A stretch of DNA of 64,000 nucleotides from an uncultured Azospirillum sp. (GCA_900538765.1 UQAB01000005.1:30364-94363); one strand, 5' to 3'; positions 52,029 through 61,452 are shown, counted from the stretch's first letter. Program-made: numbers and translations. Notes: generated by a model not told the origin, from the letters alone.

Positions 52029-53282
52029 TTAACTGTTCATATTGTTAAAGAAATCATTGTTGTCTTTTGACACTTTCAGTTTATCAAGCAGGAATTCCAT
52101 GCCGTCAGTCATGCCCATTTGCATCAACACGCGGCGCAGAACCCACATCTTGGATAGCGTCTGGCGGTCAACAAGAAGTTCTTCCTTACGCGTTCCTGAA
52201 CGGGTGATATCTATCGTCGGGAAAAGACGTTTATCAACCAATTTGCGGTCAAGAATAATTTCAGAGTTTCCTGTTCCTTTGAATTCTTCAAAAATAACTT
52301 CATCCATACGGGAGCCGGTATCAACCAACGCCGTTGCAATGATTGTCAAAGAACCACCTTCTTCAACGTTACGAGCGGCGCCAAGCAAACGTTTCGGACG
52401 CTGCAGGGCATTAGCGTCAACACCGCCGGTTAAGACTTTACCGGAAGAGGGGATAACCGCATTATAAGCGCGGCCAAGACGGGTGATGGAATCGAGCAGA
52501 ATTACAACATCCTTTTTGGTTTCAACCAAGCGCTTGGCTTTTTCAACAACCATTTCGGCAACCTGAACATGGCGGCTGGCCGGTTCATCAAATGTGGATG
52601 AAATAACTTCTCCTTTGACAGAGCGGGTCATATCCGTTACTTCTTCCGGGCGCTCATCAATAAGCAGAACCATCAGGTAAACTTCCGGGTGGTTTTCGGC
52701 AATGGCATGCGCAATATTTTGCAGCATGACCGTTTTACCAGTTCGGGGCGGCGCCACAATCAAACCGCGCTGACCTTTGCCCTGAGGTGCAACCAGGTCA
52801 ATAACACGCGTTGTATAATCTTTTTCACCGCAGATGATGTCAAAATTTAATTTATTTGTCGGATACAGCGGTGTCAGATTGTCAAAATTAACACGTAATT
52901 TTGATTTTTCAGGGTCTTCGTAATTGATTTTATTAACTTTAGTTAGAGCAAAATAACGTTCATTGTCCTTTGGCGAGCGAATTTCGCCTTCGACAGTATC
53001 ACCTGTCCGTAAGCCGAATTTTTTGACCTGAGCCGGAGAAACATAGATATCATCCGGGCTGGCTAAATAGTTTGATTCTATTGACCGCAAAAAACCAAAT
53101 CCATCAGGAAGAACTTCTATTGTTCCGGTACCGTAAATAATTTCGTCATCAGAGGCAACCTTTTTCAGGATGGCAAAAATCAAATCCTGGACACGCATAG
53201 AAGAAGCGTCTTCAATGCCAAGCTCTTCTGCCTGAGTTAACAACTCTTTAGGAGATTTTTGCTTTAATTCTTGTAAATGCAT
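52029..53282 (-). CDS. rho: Transcription termination factor Rho
   Basis: This 417-residue RNA-dependent ATPase helicase has N-terminal RNA-binding GFGFLRS and YVSPAQVKKFGLRTGD near 60-100. The motor core has GLIVAPPRTGKTVMLQNIA near 175, VLLIDERPEEVTDM near 210, the Q-loop region ALQRPKRLLGAARNVEEGGS near 295, and an R-finger TGNSEIILDR. Length is normal. Its start borders the oriC-like gap. Confidence 0.97.
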   Translation of the reverse strand: MHLQELKQKSPKELLTQAEELGIEDASSMRVQDLIFAILKKVASDDEIIYGTGTIEVLPDGFGFLRSIESNYLASPDDIYVSPAQVKKFGLRTGDTVEGEIRSPKDNERYFALTKVNKINYEDPEKSKLRVNFDNLTPLYPTNKLNFDIICGEKDYTTRVIDLVAPQGKGQRGLIVAPPRTGKTVMLQNIAHAIAENHPEVYLMVLLIDERPEEVTDMTRSVKGEVISSTFDEPASRHVQVAEMVVEKAKRLVETKKDVVILLDSITRLGRAYNAVIPSSGKVLTGGVDANALQRPKRLLGAARNVEEGGSLTIIATALVDTGSRMDEVIFEEFKGTGNSEIILDRKLVDKRLFPTIDITRSGTRKEELLVDRQTLSKMWVLRRVLMQMGMTDGMEFLLDKLKVSKDNNDFFNNMNS

Positions 53283-53394
53283 TATGTAACCTTATGTATG
53301 TAATAGCAGTAGGAGGGAAATAGTAAGCAGGAATGTGCTTAACGTTGACTTGTTTATATGATTTAAATGTTCAACTGTCAAATGTTTGTTTTGA

Positions 53395-53765
53395 AAAAAG
53401 GTTATGCACAGGTCGAAAGCCCTAACTAATTATTTTTAAAATTTATGTAGTAGATTGTATATGCCTGTGCATTATGTGGATAAGTTTTTGGGGCGTTTTT
53501 AAAGGCATTGTTAATAAATTGTTAACGAATCGAAAAGCCCTGACTTTTTAAAAGTTAATAGAATCTTAATGTTTTTATCGAGTCATAGTTTGTAAAGTTA
53601 ATTATTTACATTAAATTTAAATAAATTTCTTGGTTGAAAAACGAATCTGAGTGCCGATTGTGGGTAAAATTGTAGAATAAATTTTACATTGTGAGGATTA
53701 CTTTGTATAAATATTAGAAAGCACTGAGTTATGCACAGAATCAATGGGGTTTGTGTATAACTCTG
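53395..53765. other. Candidate chromosomal origin of replication (oriC)
   Basis: The 509-base gap between divergent rho and coaE is AT-rich. It has four sites matching TTATNCACA in either direction (53402-53410, 53475-53483, 53729-53737, 53752-53760) and two near matches (53466-53474, 53659-53667). There are two exact TTAA-N7-TTAA sites, as bound by CtrA (53511-53525 and 53555-53569). Five GANTC sites occur (53527, 53561, 53580, 53643, 53738). An AT-rich stretch at 53590-53635 could be the unwinding element. rho and coaE flank the origin in other Alphaproteobacteria. Function is inferred. Confidence 0.75.
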
Positions 53766-53791
53766 TAAGCCTTTGTTTAAAGGAAAAAATA

Positions 53792-54376
53792 ATGAAATTA
53801 GCAGCTATTACCGGGTCTATCGGATGTGGAAAAACGACTTTGGCCAAAGAAGTAAAATCTTTGGGGTATCCTGTCTATGATGTCGACGGCTGGGTCAGAA
53901 GACTGTATAACAAAAAAGCTTTTATTAAAGTAATCGGGGAAAATTTTCCGTCGGTTATGGAATCGGGAAGAGTTAACAAAAGAAAGCTGCGCCAGATTGT
54001 TTTTGATAACAATGAAGAGTTGAAAAAGCTTGAGGGGCTGATTCACCCGTTCTTGAAGATGAAGCTGCGCGAGTTAATCTTTAAGAATGCCAGAACTGAT
54101 GCTTTGTTATTTTTGGATGTGGCTTTGCTTTTTGAAATGGGGTGGCATAGGTATTGCGATTATATTATCGTTGCCGACGTTGATTATGAAATTCAGAAAC
54201 GGCGGGTGATGGAACGGGACAAAGTTTCTGCTGAAGATTTTGAAAAGATTAATGTTGTGCAAATGGATAATAAATATAAGAAAATGCTGGCGGATGTTGT
54301 GATTGATACGGATAAACCATGTAATGTCCTGCGGGCGGAACTGGTTTATGTGATTGACAGGATTAAGCAATGTTAA
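53792..54376 (+). CDS. coaE: Dephospho-CoA kinase
   Basis: This 194-residue enzyme makes the last step of coenzyme A synthesis. The start at 53792 has AAAGGA before it and puts AAITGSIGCGKTTLAKEV (P-loop) at the N terminus. Also seen are YPVYDVDGWVRRLY near 30, EGLIHPFLKMKLRE near 78, FLDVALLFEMGW near 103 and QKRRVMERDKVSAEDFEKINVVQM near 130. It overlaps dnaQ by seven bases. Confidence 0.94.
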   Translation: MKLAAITGSIGCGKTTLAKEVKSLGYPVYDVDGWVRRLYNKKAFIKVIGENFPSVMESGRVNKRKLRQIVFDNNEELKKLEGLIHPFLKMKLRELIFKNARTDALLFLDVALLFEMGWHRYCDYIIVADVDYEIQKRRVMERDKVSAEDFEKINVVQMDNKYKKMLADVVIDTDKPCNVLRAELVYVIDRIKQC

Positions 54377-55059
54377 GAGAGATTGTCTTTGATACGGAAA
54401 CAACCGGATTTCACCCGGAAGAGGGGGATAAGCTGGTTGAAATCGGTGCGGTGGAACTGCTTAACCATATTCCGACCGGCGTGCAATATCATCAATATAT
54501 TAACCCGGAAAGAGAAGTTCCTGAAGACGCTTTTAAAGTGCACGGACTGAGTTATGATTATTTGAAAGATTTTCCGACATTTAAAGATGTTGCCAAGGAA
54601 TGGCTTGATTTTGTCGGTGATGCCAAACTGGTGGCTCATAACGCTTCATTTGATATGAAGTTTATCAATTTTGAGCTGAAAGGGTTGGGATATGACGAAT
54701 TGTCCTGGGACAGAGTTGTTGATACGCTGGAAATTGCGCGGCGTTTGTTTCCCGGATCGAGGGTTAATTTGGATGCTTTGTGCCGTCGTTTCGGTGTTGA
54801 CAATACCAGCCGTACGTTGCACGGTGCATTGCTTGACGCCCAGTTGCTGGCTGAAGTATATTTGGAACTGCTTGGCGGGCAGGAACCGTCAATGCTCGGC
54901 GATGAGAAAAAGACGCAGCAATTTGCGGCTACCGTTGATTTTTCTCAAATAAAAAAGCAGTTTCGTGAACCGCGGCCTTTTCCTTTAAGCGAAGAAGAAA
55001 TCAAAGTGCATGAGGAATTTTTAGCTAACAAAATTAACAATGCCTTGTGGCTGAGTTAG
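54370..55059 (+). CDS. dnaQ: DNA polymerase III epsilon subunit (3'-5' proofreading exonuclease)
   Basis: This 229-residue exonuclease has the DEDDh motifs: IVFDTETTGFHPEEGDKLVEIGAVEL at 4-29 (Asp, Glu), LVAHNASFDMKFINFEL near 87 and HGALLDAQLLAEVYLELLGG near 155 with the His and last Asp. The tail (QFREPRPFPLSEEEIKVH) is of the kind found in alphaproteobacterial DnaQ. It is coupled to coaE, in the standard coaE-dnaQ order next to the origin. Confidence 0.95.
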   Translation: MLREIVFDTETTGFHPEEGDKLVEIGAVELLNHIPTGVQYHQYINPEREVPEDAFKVHGLSYDYLKDFPTFKDVAKEWLDFVGDAKLVAHNASFDMKFINFELKGLGYDELSWDRVVDTLEIARRLFPGSRVNLDALCRRFGVDNTSRTLHGALLDAQLLAEVYLELLGGQEPSMLGDEKKTQQFAATVDFSQIKKQFREPRPFPLSEEEIKVHEEFLANKINNALWLS

Positions 55060-55628
55060 TTTTTTCTACGGCGGCGCAGCAGTATGTAGAGCGCGCCTTT
55101 CCCGCCTTTGGCTTCGGAGGGGTATCTGTAAGATAATATCAGCGGTCTGAGTTCCGGTGCGTTTAGCCAGTTGGGGACGCTGTTTTTCAATATGCCGCGG
55201 GAAGCAAAAATATCTTCTTCCTGTTCTTTGTGCATATTTCCTTTGCCGGTAATGATGATAACGCAGCGTTTTTGTTCCGCATATGCCTTTTGTATGAAAT
55301 TGCAGACGAGGGTATGCGCGTTTTTTTCTGTTTGTCCGTGCAAATCCAATACGGCTTCAACAGGATATTCTTCTCTTTTGAATTTTTTCAGCGTTTGCTT
55401 GTCTATGCCGGCATAAAAGTCGGCTTCAAGGTTAGACAAGGTTTCTCCTTGGTAGGCTTCAAAAACGTTGACAACCGGTTTTATTTCTATGGTTACAGCT
55501 CTGTCGTTGGGAAGTTCAGGCGGCTGCGGAAGCTTTTGGACATCTTTGACGGCTTCTTCCCATTCTTTTTCATCAATTTCAGGCTGAGATTCCAATTTCC
55601 TGTTCAGATTTTTCATTTGTTGTTTCAT
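55056..55628 (-). CDS. Smr/MutS2-family domain protein
   Basis: This protein of about 190 residues has an N-terminal charged region and a C-terminal Smr domain: AVLDLHGQTEKNAHTLVCNFIQ (DLHG) near 104, CVIIITGKGNMH (TGKG) near 135 and SYRYPSEAKGGKGALYILLRRRR at the end. Members are nucleases or RNA-binding. The start at 55628 is tentative; ATG 55616 is possible, and both overlap the preceding gene. It is convergent with dnaQ by four bases. Confidence 0.82.
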   Translation of the reverse strand: MKQQMKNLNRKLESQPEIDEKEWEEAVKDVQKLPQPPELPNDRAVTIEIKPVVNVFEAYQGETLSNLEADFYAGIDKQTLKKFKREEYPVEAVLDLHGQTEKNAHTLVCNFIQKAYAEQKRCVIIITGKGNMHKEQEEDIFASRGILKNSVPNWLNAPELRPLILSYRYPSEAKGGKGALYILLRRRRKN

Positions 55629-56106
55629 CTGTTTTCTTATCCGTTTTTTCAACCATATAATCAGCAAAGTTCTGGATGACAAATTCTTTCCAGTCACCGT
55701 CCGGCGAAACGCATCCGGATTTTTTATTTTCTGCATTAACCAAAACTAAGCCGCCAAAGTCCCAAAGTTCCTGACAATGGTCGTAGTCTTTGGTAAAATA
55801 CTGTTTTGCCCGTTCGATTATCAGGCGGTAGACTTTTTTCTTAAAATAATGGCTGTAAATCAAAATCATTGCGATGATGAACACCAGGCCGAACAAAACG
55901 CGATCAGAAAGGATTAAGAGCATTCCGATGACTGTAGGCACCAAAATGGGCAGGAGAGTTTCCCAAGGGTCATAAACAGGGGATCCTGGACGGTTTATTT
56001 TTCCATAGTCGAGGTAGATGCGAAGCTTGTCGGCTTCTATGGCACGATTGAGTGCTTTGTAAACCAGTAAGTCGGCTTTGTTGGGTTTCTTTTTAGAAGT
56101 GTTCAT
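55579..56106 (-). CDS. Small two-helix membrane protein (unrecognised)
   Basis: This 175-residue protein has a basic N terminus (MNTSKKKPNKADLLVYKALNRAIEADKL), two adjacent hydrophobic segments at about 50-85 (LLPILVPTVIGMLLIL and VLFGLVFIIAMILIY) and a soluble C-terminal part ending in a Lys/Thr/Glu-rich, disordered tail. No family is recognised. It overlaps mltA at its start and the Smr gene at its stop, so it is part of the tightly packed Tim44-mltA-Smr operon. Confidence 0.65.
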   Translation of the reverse strand: MNTSKKKPNKADLLVYKALNRAIEADKLRIYLDYGKINRPGSPVYDPWETLLPILVPTVIGMLLILSDRVLFGLVFIIAMILIYSHYFKKKVYRLIIERAKQYFTKDYDHCQELWDFGGLVLVNAENKKSGCVSPDGDWKEFVIQNFADYMVEKTDKKTDETTNEKSEQEIGISA

Positions 56107-57301
56107 AATTCTGCTCCGCGTTTTTGGGAATTAAAATGTAATATTTTCCCGATGAATTCATTTTTCCGGCTTTATCCAAGATTTCATCTGCTCCGGATCC
56201 CCAAAAATAGTCGCCCCTGACTATTCCTTTTATGGCGCTCCCGATATCCTGGGCAACAACCAGTTTTTCTATTTTTTCTTTATCAGGTCCAGTTGTTTCA
56301 AGCCATATCAACGAACCGAGGGGGATATATTTTTTATCGACGGCCAGGCTGCGTCCGGCATGAAGCGGCACGCCATGAGCACCGATAGGACCGTCCGCAT
56401 TGACAAGGCGGTGAAAAATATAACGGTTGTTTTCATAGAGGTTTTCTTCGGCTAACTGTGGATTTTGTTTCAGCCATTGTTTTATATGGGACATGGATGC
56501 CTGTCCGGGTTTTATCAGGCCCTTGGATAGGAGAATCGAGCCGATACCTTTAAACGGGTGGCCGTTATTATCGGCGTAACCGACGCGGACTTCCCTGCCG
56601 TCATCCAGTTTGGCGACGGCAGATCCTTGGATTTGCATGATATTTATATCAATATTGCTGTCACCCCATAAGATGACCGGTGCGTTGATGTTGTTCTGTT
56701 CAATTTCTTTGCGGGTGAAATAGGGAACAAGTTTTTGATTTTCTATTCTGCCGACGAATCTGCGATTTGGCTGGTCCGGGTTGAAATCCCGCGTGTTAAG
56801 TTCAATTAAATCGTAAGGTTTTCCATATATGGGATATTTGTATTTTTCGTTTTTGGTGTAGGAAGCGTTTAGTGAAGATTCAAAATAGGATGTAAATTTG
56901 CCTTCTTCGTTGCCGTTGTCTGTTACCAAAAACGGCGTGAAATTCTTTTCCAGAAAATTTTTGAATTCAGTTGTATTTTCCGGTTGGGACGCAATAAATT
57001 GACGGCATATTTCCCGATAAGACGCCGTCGGCAGCTTTATTTCCGCATTGGAAAGGTAGGTTGTGTTTTCCGATAGTATTTTTATACAGGAATTGTTAAA
57101 ACCGCTCAGCGTTAACGCCAGATTGTCGTTGTTCCAGTTTTTCAAATCTGAGAAAGTGGCCTTTTTCAAAACGATTTGCGGGGGTGTCGCTGTTTCTTCG
57201 CGAGGGAGAGAAGGGATAAGGTCAGTTTTTTTCTCATTTTTTTTGAAGAAAATGAGAAAGCAAATGAAACATAATCCGATAATGACGATGGTTTTTTTCA
57301 T
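56093..57301 (-). CDS. mltA: Membrane-bound lytic murein transglycosylase A
   Basis: This 402-residue enzyme cuts peptidoglycan glycan strands. One N-terminal hydrophobic segment (IVIIGLCFICFLIFF) anchors or exports it; no clear lipobox Cys is seen. The MltA domain includes GKFTSYFESSLNASYTKNEKYKYPIYG near 128 and PVILWGDSNIDINIMQIQGSAVA near 215. The 3D domain at the C terminus has PLHAGRSLAVDKKYIPLGSLIWLET and VAQDIGSAIKGIVRGDYFWGSG with its catalytic-type Asp. It overlaps the Tim44-like gene by four bases. Confidence 0.92.
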   Translation of the reverse strand: MKKTIVIIGLCFICFLIFFKKNEKKTDLIPSLPREETATPPQIVLKKATFSDLKNWNNDNLALTLSGFNNSCIKILSENTTYLSNAEIKLPTASYREICRQFIASQPENTTEFKNFLEKNFTPFLVTDNGNEEGKFTSYFESSLNASYTKNEKYKYPIYGKPYDLIELNTRDFNPDQPNRRFVGRIENQKLVPYFTRKEIEQNNINAPVILWGDSNIDINIMQIQGSAVAKLDDGREVRVGYADNNGHPFKGIGSILLSKGLIKPGQASMSHIKQWLKQNPQLAEENLYENNRYIFHRLVNADGPIGAHGVPLHAGRSLAVDKKYIPLGSLIWLETTGPDKEKIEKLVVAQDIGSAIKGIVRGDYFWGSGADEILDKAGKMNSSGKYYILIPKNAEQNYEHF

Positions 57302-57957
57302 GATTTTTTCGTAGATGTCAGTAACCAGTTCGGGCTAGCGGAAGTGATACTTCTTTCAAAAGTCCATACATCAGTGATGTTTTGGATATATTGTTCATCG
57401 CCTTCAATGATTTCCCCGTCTTTGTTTTTGAGGAGGTTGACTTGTTCAGAAATAAATTTAACGGTAATTTTGACTAAATCGTTTTTGGTGATTTTGGCGT
57501 TGGTAATTTCAGCCGAATCGAAAGAAATCAAGTCTGTTTCAGAGGTGATGCCTTCAGATTGCCGCTGGTTTAATATTTCCTGAAATTTTTTAGCGACATT
57601 TTTAGAAACCAGTTTTTCAAGCGTTTCTGTATCGCCTTTGCTGAAAGAATCGAGAATTAATTCAAAAGCCTTTTTAGCGCTTTCGATAAATTTTTCTTTG
57701 CTGAAGTTGGGAATTTTTCGCAGGACCTGGTCTGTTTCGCTTAATTCGTCCGAGTTTGAGGATGTGCTATTATCCGGATCGATTTTTAAGCCTTTTTTTT
57801 CAGCTTCCTTAACAATCAGATTAAAGAGCTGAGATGCTTTTTCTTCCGTAATCTTTTGATTTTCAATTTTGGTATCATTGTTGATGATATTGATATATTT
57901 TACAATGATATAAGCTACAGCCGCCAATAATAAGATTAATTCTACTGCAGATCCCAT
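57298..57957 (-). CDS. Tim44-like domain protein
   Basis: This 219-residue protein has one N-terminal membrane segment (VELILLLAAVAYIIVKYINII), a charged linker, and a Tim44-like fold at about 90-210: FIESAKKAFELILDSFSKGDTETLEKLVSKNVAKKF, then strands TDLISFDSAEITNAKI and ITVKFISEQ, and DVWTFERSITSASPNWLLTST. Alphaproteobacterial members relate to the mitochondrial import protein, but their role is unclear. It is divergent from secB. Confidence 0.88.
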   Translation of the reverse strand: MGSAVELILLLAAVAYIIVKYINIINNDTKIENQKITEEKASQLFNLIVKEAEKKGLKIDPDNSTSSNSDELSETDQVLRKIPNFSKEKFIESAKKAFELILDSFSKGDTETLEKLVSKNVAKKFQEILNQRQSEGITSETDLISFDSAEITNAKITKNDLVKITVKFISEQVNLLKNKDGEIIEGDEQYIQNITDVWTFERSITSASPNWLLTSTKKS

Positions 57958-58066
57958 AGTCGTCCTCTGAAATTATTGTTTTACATTTAATATATAGCGT
58001 TTTTTGCTTTGATTATCAACAGAATTGAATTATATTCTAAGACAATTGTTAATAAGGAGATGTTTT

Positions 58067-58555
58067 ATGACAGAAGAAAACAGTAATAAGCAAACAGCCA
58101 ATGACAACAGCGGACAGGATAATGCGCAGCCGCAAATGCCGCCGATTGTCATAAATACGCAGTATATAAAAGACTTGTCTCTTGAGATTCCCAATGCTCC
58201 CGAGATTTTCAGAGAATTGAATCAGGCTCCTGACGTTAAAATAAATGTTGATGTTAACGCCAAGCATTTGGAAGAAAATTTCTTTAATGTTGAGCTGACT
58301 ATGGAAATGGACGGCGATGTTAACGGCAAGAAGCTGTTTATTCTGGAATTGAAGTATGCTGCCGTTGTCGGCTTAAATGTTCCCGAGGAGCATGTTGAGC
58401 CGGTGTTACTGGTGGAAATTCCGCGCATGATTTTCCCGTTTGCACGGAGTATTGTGACAAATACCCTTGTTGAGGGAGGGTTGCCGCCGTTTATGCTTAA
58501 TCCGATAGATTTTGTGGCGATGTACCAAAATCGTAAACAGGCTGAAAGCAAGTAA
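58067..58555 (+). CDS. secB: Protein-export chaperone SecB
   Basis: This 162-residue tetrameric chaperone keeps precursors unfolded for SecA. The start at 58067 follows AAGGAG and gives a hydrophilic N terminus (MTEENSNKQ). Core parts are PPIVINTQYIKDLSLEIPNAP near 24, FNVELTMEMDG, LELKYAAVVGLNVPEEHVEPVLLVEIPRMIFPFARSIV and GGLPPFMLNPIDFVAMY near 140. It stands alone with its own terminator. Confidence 0.96.
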   Translation: MTEENSNKQTANDNSGQDNAQPQMPPIVINTQYIKDLSLEIPNAPEIFRELNQAPDVKINVDVNAKHLEENFFNVELTMEMDGDVNGKKLFILELKYAAVVGLNVPEEHVEPVLLVEIPRMIFPFARSIVTNTLVEGGLPPFMLNPIDFVAMYQNRKQAESK

Positions 58556-58561
58556 AAAAAC

Positions 58562-58590
58562 AGAGAGGTTTTTTACCTCTCTATTTTTTT
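58562..58590. terminator. Bidirectional terminator secB / nth
   Basis: The stem AGAGAGGT / ACCTCTCT has A and T runs on either side. Confidence 0.85.
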
Positions 58591-59214
58591 GTCTTTTGAA
58601 TGGCAATATGAGCTTATTGGGCAGTTTAGGCAATCCGGGCGCTGGGCTTTGCAGGTGTAGCGTCCGAAAAGGACAAGCCAATGGTTGGCTTTTTTGACAT
58701 ATTCTTCAGGAAGGATTTTTAATAAATCAAGCTCAACGGCGAGAGGCGTTTTTCCCTGACTGAAATCCAGACGGTGTGACAGGCGCATGACATGGGTATC
58801 AACCGCTAAAGCCGGCAGGTCAAACCAGACATTAAGTACAACGTTTGCTGTTTTCCGGCCGACCCCGGCAAGGCTTTCCAGCGCTTCCCGGTTGTTTGGA
58901 ACTTCGCCGTTAAAGCGGTTTATCAGGTCCTGACTGAGAAGCATGATATTTTTGGCTTTATTGTTATAGAGGCCGATGCTTTTTATGTGTTGTTTCAGCT
59001 TGTCAATTCCCAAATCCAGCATTTTTTGCGGTGTATCAGCAATTTTAAAGAGGTTTTCGGTTGCTTTGTTTACGCCTTTGTCGGTTGTTTGGGCAGAGAG
59101 GACGACGGCAACAAGCAGGGTGTAGGCATTATGAAAATTTAATTCGCATTGCGGATTAGGATTAATTGCATCGAAGATTTTCATAATTTCGAGTATTTCT
59201 GATTTTTTACGCAT
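58573..59214 (-). CDS. nth: Endonuclease III (DNA glycosylase/AP lyase)
   Basis: This 213-residue repair enzyme removes oxidised pyrimidines. Motifs are LVAVVLSAQTTDKGVN near 32, helix-hairpin-helix LESLAGVGRKTANVVL near 110 with catalytic Lys and VDTHVMRLSHRL near 133 with catalytic Asp. The 4Fe-4S site CKAQRPDCLNCPISSYC is at about 188-204. Length is normal. It is next to tsaD with a four-base gap. Confidence 0.96.
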   Translation of the reverse strand: MRKKSEILEIMKIFDAINPNPQCELNFHNAYTLLVAVVLSAQTTDKGVNKATENLFKIADTPQKMLDLGIDKLKQHIKSIGLYNNKAKNIMLLSQDLINRFNGEVPNNREALESLAGVGRKTANVVLNVWFDLPALAVDTHVMRLSHRLDFSQGKTPLAVELDLLKILPEEYVKKANHWLVLFGRYTCKAQRPDCLNCPISSYCHSKDKKIER

Positions 59215-59218
59215 GGTT

Positions 59219-60295
59219 TTATGCCTTTACACCTCCGGCTCCGGCAGCTTTGGGTGCGTTTTCATCCAAAGGCCAGCGGGGACGCGGTTTGAAATCCAAA
59301 TCGTTAACATAGCCGTTTTGGAAGCGTTCCAGCCCGGCCCAGGCTATCATTACGCCGTTGTCCGTACAAAAACGTACGGGAGGGGCTGAGAACAGAAGTT
59401 TATGCCGGTCGGCAAGTTTTTGCAGGGCTTCCCGCAAATAGGTATTGGCTGCTACGCCGCCGGCGACAACGAGGTCTTTGCCGTTGGGGTAGGATGCTTT
59501 AAAATAACGGATGGCTTTTTCCAGTTTTATGGTCAGACATTCTGCGGCAGTTTTTTGGAAGCAAGCGCATATATCTGCCGTGTCTTTATCATTGAGAATG
59601 GCGTGTTCCAGTTTTCCGTCCGGAGAATATGATTCAATAATTTTGCGTACGGCGGTTTTTAAGCCGGAAAAAGACAGGTTCATATCACCGGAATTTGACA
59701 GCGGATGGGGCAGGGTGAAGCGGTTTTCATCACCTTTTGCCGCCATTTTTTCTATTATCGGTCCGCCGGGGTAACCAAGGTTAAGCATTTTGGCAACCTT
59801 GTCAAAGGCTTCGCCGGCAGCGTCGTCAATCGTTGTTCCCAGCCTTTCGTAATCGCCGACATTTTTAACTATCAAGATTTGGCAGTGTCCGCCGGAAACC
59901 AGCAACAATAAGTAGGGATAGCAGACATCTGAGGTCAGACGGGCGGTTAAAGCATGGCCTTCCAGATGATTGACGGCGATAAAAGGTTTGTTTAATGCCA
60001 GGGACAACGCTTTTCCGGCCATGACGCCGATAACGACGCCGCCGATAAGTCCGGGGCCGGAAGAAGCCGCAATGGCGTCAACGTCGGACAATTTTATATT
60101 GGCGTTTTTCAGCGTTTTTTCAATAATTTCATCAATATGCTCAAGGTGAGCCCGGGCCGCGATTTCGGGTACAACGCCGCCGTAGCTTTTGTGTTCTTCC
60201 TGAGAAAGAACGCACTCCCCCAGTATTTCTTTTTTATCATTGACAATGGCGGCGGCTGTTTCGTCGCAGCTGCTTTCAATTCCTAAAACTATCAT
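59219..60295 (-). CDS. tsaD: tRNA t6A threonylcarbamoyltransferase TsaD
   Basis: This 358-residue enzyme transfers threonylcarbamoyl to A37. It begins VLGIESSCDETAAAIV, has VNHLEGHALTARL near 109 (metal HxxxH), LLLVSGGHCQI near 130, TIDDAAGEAFDKVAKML near 152 and VVAGGVAANTYLRE near 268. The partner tsaE lies at 36616-37080. It is complete; the start at 60295 lacks an obvious ribosome site. Confidence 0.96.
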   Translation of the reverse strand: MIVLGIESSCDETAAAIVNDKKEILGECVLSQEEHKSYGGVVPEIAARAHLEHIDEIIEKTLKNANIKLSDVDAIAASSGPGLIGGVVIGVMAGKALSLALNKPFIAVNHLEGHALTARLTSDVCYPYLLLLVSGGHCQILIVKNVGDYERLGTTIDDAAGEAFDKVAKMLNLGYPGGPIIEKMAAKGDENRFTLPHPLSNSGDMNLSFSGLKTAVRKIIESYSPDGKLEHAILNDKDTADICACFQKTAAECLTIKLEKAIRYFKASYPNGKDLVVAGGVAANTYLREALQKLADRHKLLFSAPPVRFCTDNGVMIAWAGLERFQNGYVNDLDFKPRPRWPLDENAPKAAGAGGVKA

Positions 60296-60396
60296 TGGTA
60301 TATTCCAAATATATTATTGCAGTTTTTTTATAATTATTTAAGATTATATACACTATAAAAATATATATGCCAAGCAATATCATAAGGGATTTTAAA

Positions 60397-61452
60397 ATGG
60401 TAAAAAATAAAGCAGCGGCCGAAACCGAAGTTAAGGAAGAAAAAACAGCGGAAGCGCCGCGTAAAAACTATGCAGGCCTTGCCGTCAGGGCTTTTGTGTG
60501 GGTTATTTTTCTTTTGGTGCTTCTTGGTTTGTGGCTTAATCCCGAAGTAATATATAATTCTACCCAGTATTTTAAGGCTCAACAGGCTCCGGCAGAACAA
60601 ACCGTCAGCGAACAGCCCAGTATTAAGCAACTTCAGGGGCAAATCAGAGAGCTGAAAAACAGCGTTATGAATTTGGGGGCGGCAATCGGAAAGTATAACC
60701 GTTCGGATGCTGTTGATACCGCAATGCTGGATAAGCTGAATGGCAAGTTTGTCGATTTGGAAGCTAAAAATGAGGAAATTTTGAACGCGAAGGCTGATTC
60801 TTCGGTTGTTTTAGGTTTGGTGGAACGGTTAGATAAGATTGAAAGACGCTTGGACAAGGTCGCAAAGATTTCTGATCAGGGCGCTTTGATTTTGACGACA
60901 ACGATGCTGATTAAAGATAATGCGGCAAGAGGCAGCAGTTTTGAATATGAAGCGGAAATCTTGAAGCAGCTGGCAGCCGGAGATGCTTCTTTGCAAGAGC
61001 CTGTTGCAGACATTTTGGTTTTTGCCAATAAAAAGATTCCTTCAGACCGGCAGCTGGAAAAAGAATTTGGCGGGATTTACGAACGTATAGTCAAGTCTGA
61101 AAAAGATAAACAATTTAAAGGGAAAGACTGGAAAGAACGTTTTAATCTGAAACTTAACGAATATGTTAAGGTAAAATATACCAATGAAAACAATCCGGCA
61201 GAAGAGGCGGAAGCCGAAAATGACTTGGAACGTTTGAAAGCGGTTGTTGACGGAGGTAAGTTTGATTTGGCTTTGGAAATTTTAAACAAGCCTGAAAATC
61301 AGTTTGTTTTGACTGATTATCCGTCTTTGAAAGACTGGCGCGATGATGTTGAGGCCAGAGTTAAGTTTTATGATGCCGTATCCCGTATTTCAGCGCAGTC
61401 GTTGGCTCTGATGAAGCTGAATTTTGTGAAAAAGGATGCTGTTGATGAGTAG
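60397..61452 (+). CDS. Mic60/mitofilin-like inner-membrane protein
   Basis: This 351-residue protein has a charged N terminus, one membrane helix (AVRAFVWVIFLLVLLGLWL near 27), a long coiled coil (LQGQIRELKNSVMNLGAAI..., VLGLVERLDKIERRLDKVAK) and a helical C-terminal part ending DAVSRISAQSLALMKLNF. It matches the alphaproteobacterial Mic60 relatives, which shape the envelope and interact with BAM components. The next gene overlaps by eight bases. Upstream, the gap from tsaD is about 100 bases. Confidence 0.75.
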   Translation: MVKNKAAAETEVKEEKTAEAPRKNYAGLAVRAFVWVIFLLVLLGLWLNPEVIYNSTQYFKAQQAPAEQTVSEQPSIKQLQGQIRELKNSVMNLGAAIGKYNRSDAVDTAMLDKLNGKFVDLEAKNEEILNAKADSSVVLGLVERLDKIERRLDKVAKISDQGALILTTTMLIKDNAARGSSFEYEAEILKQLAAGDASLQEPVADILVFANKKIPSDRQLEKEFGGIYERIVKSEKDKQFKGKDWKERFNLKLNEYVKVKYTNENNPAEEAEAENDLERLKAVVDGGKFDLALEILNKPENQFVLTDYPSLKDWRDDVEARVKFYDAVSRISAQSLALMKLNFVKKDAVDE

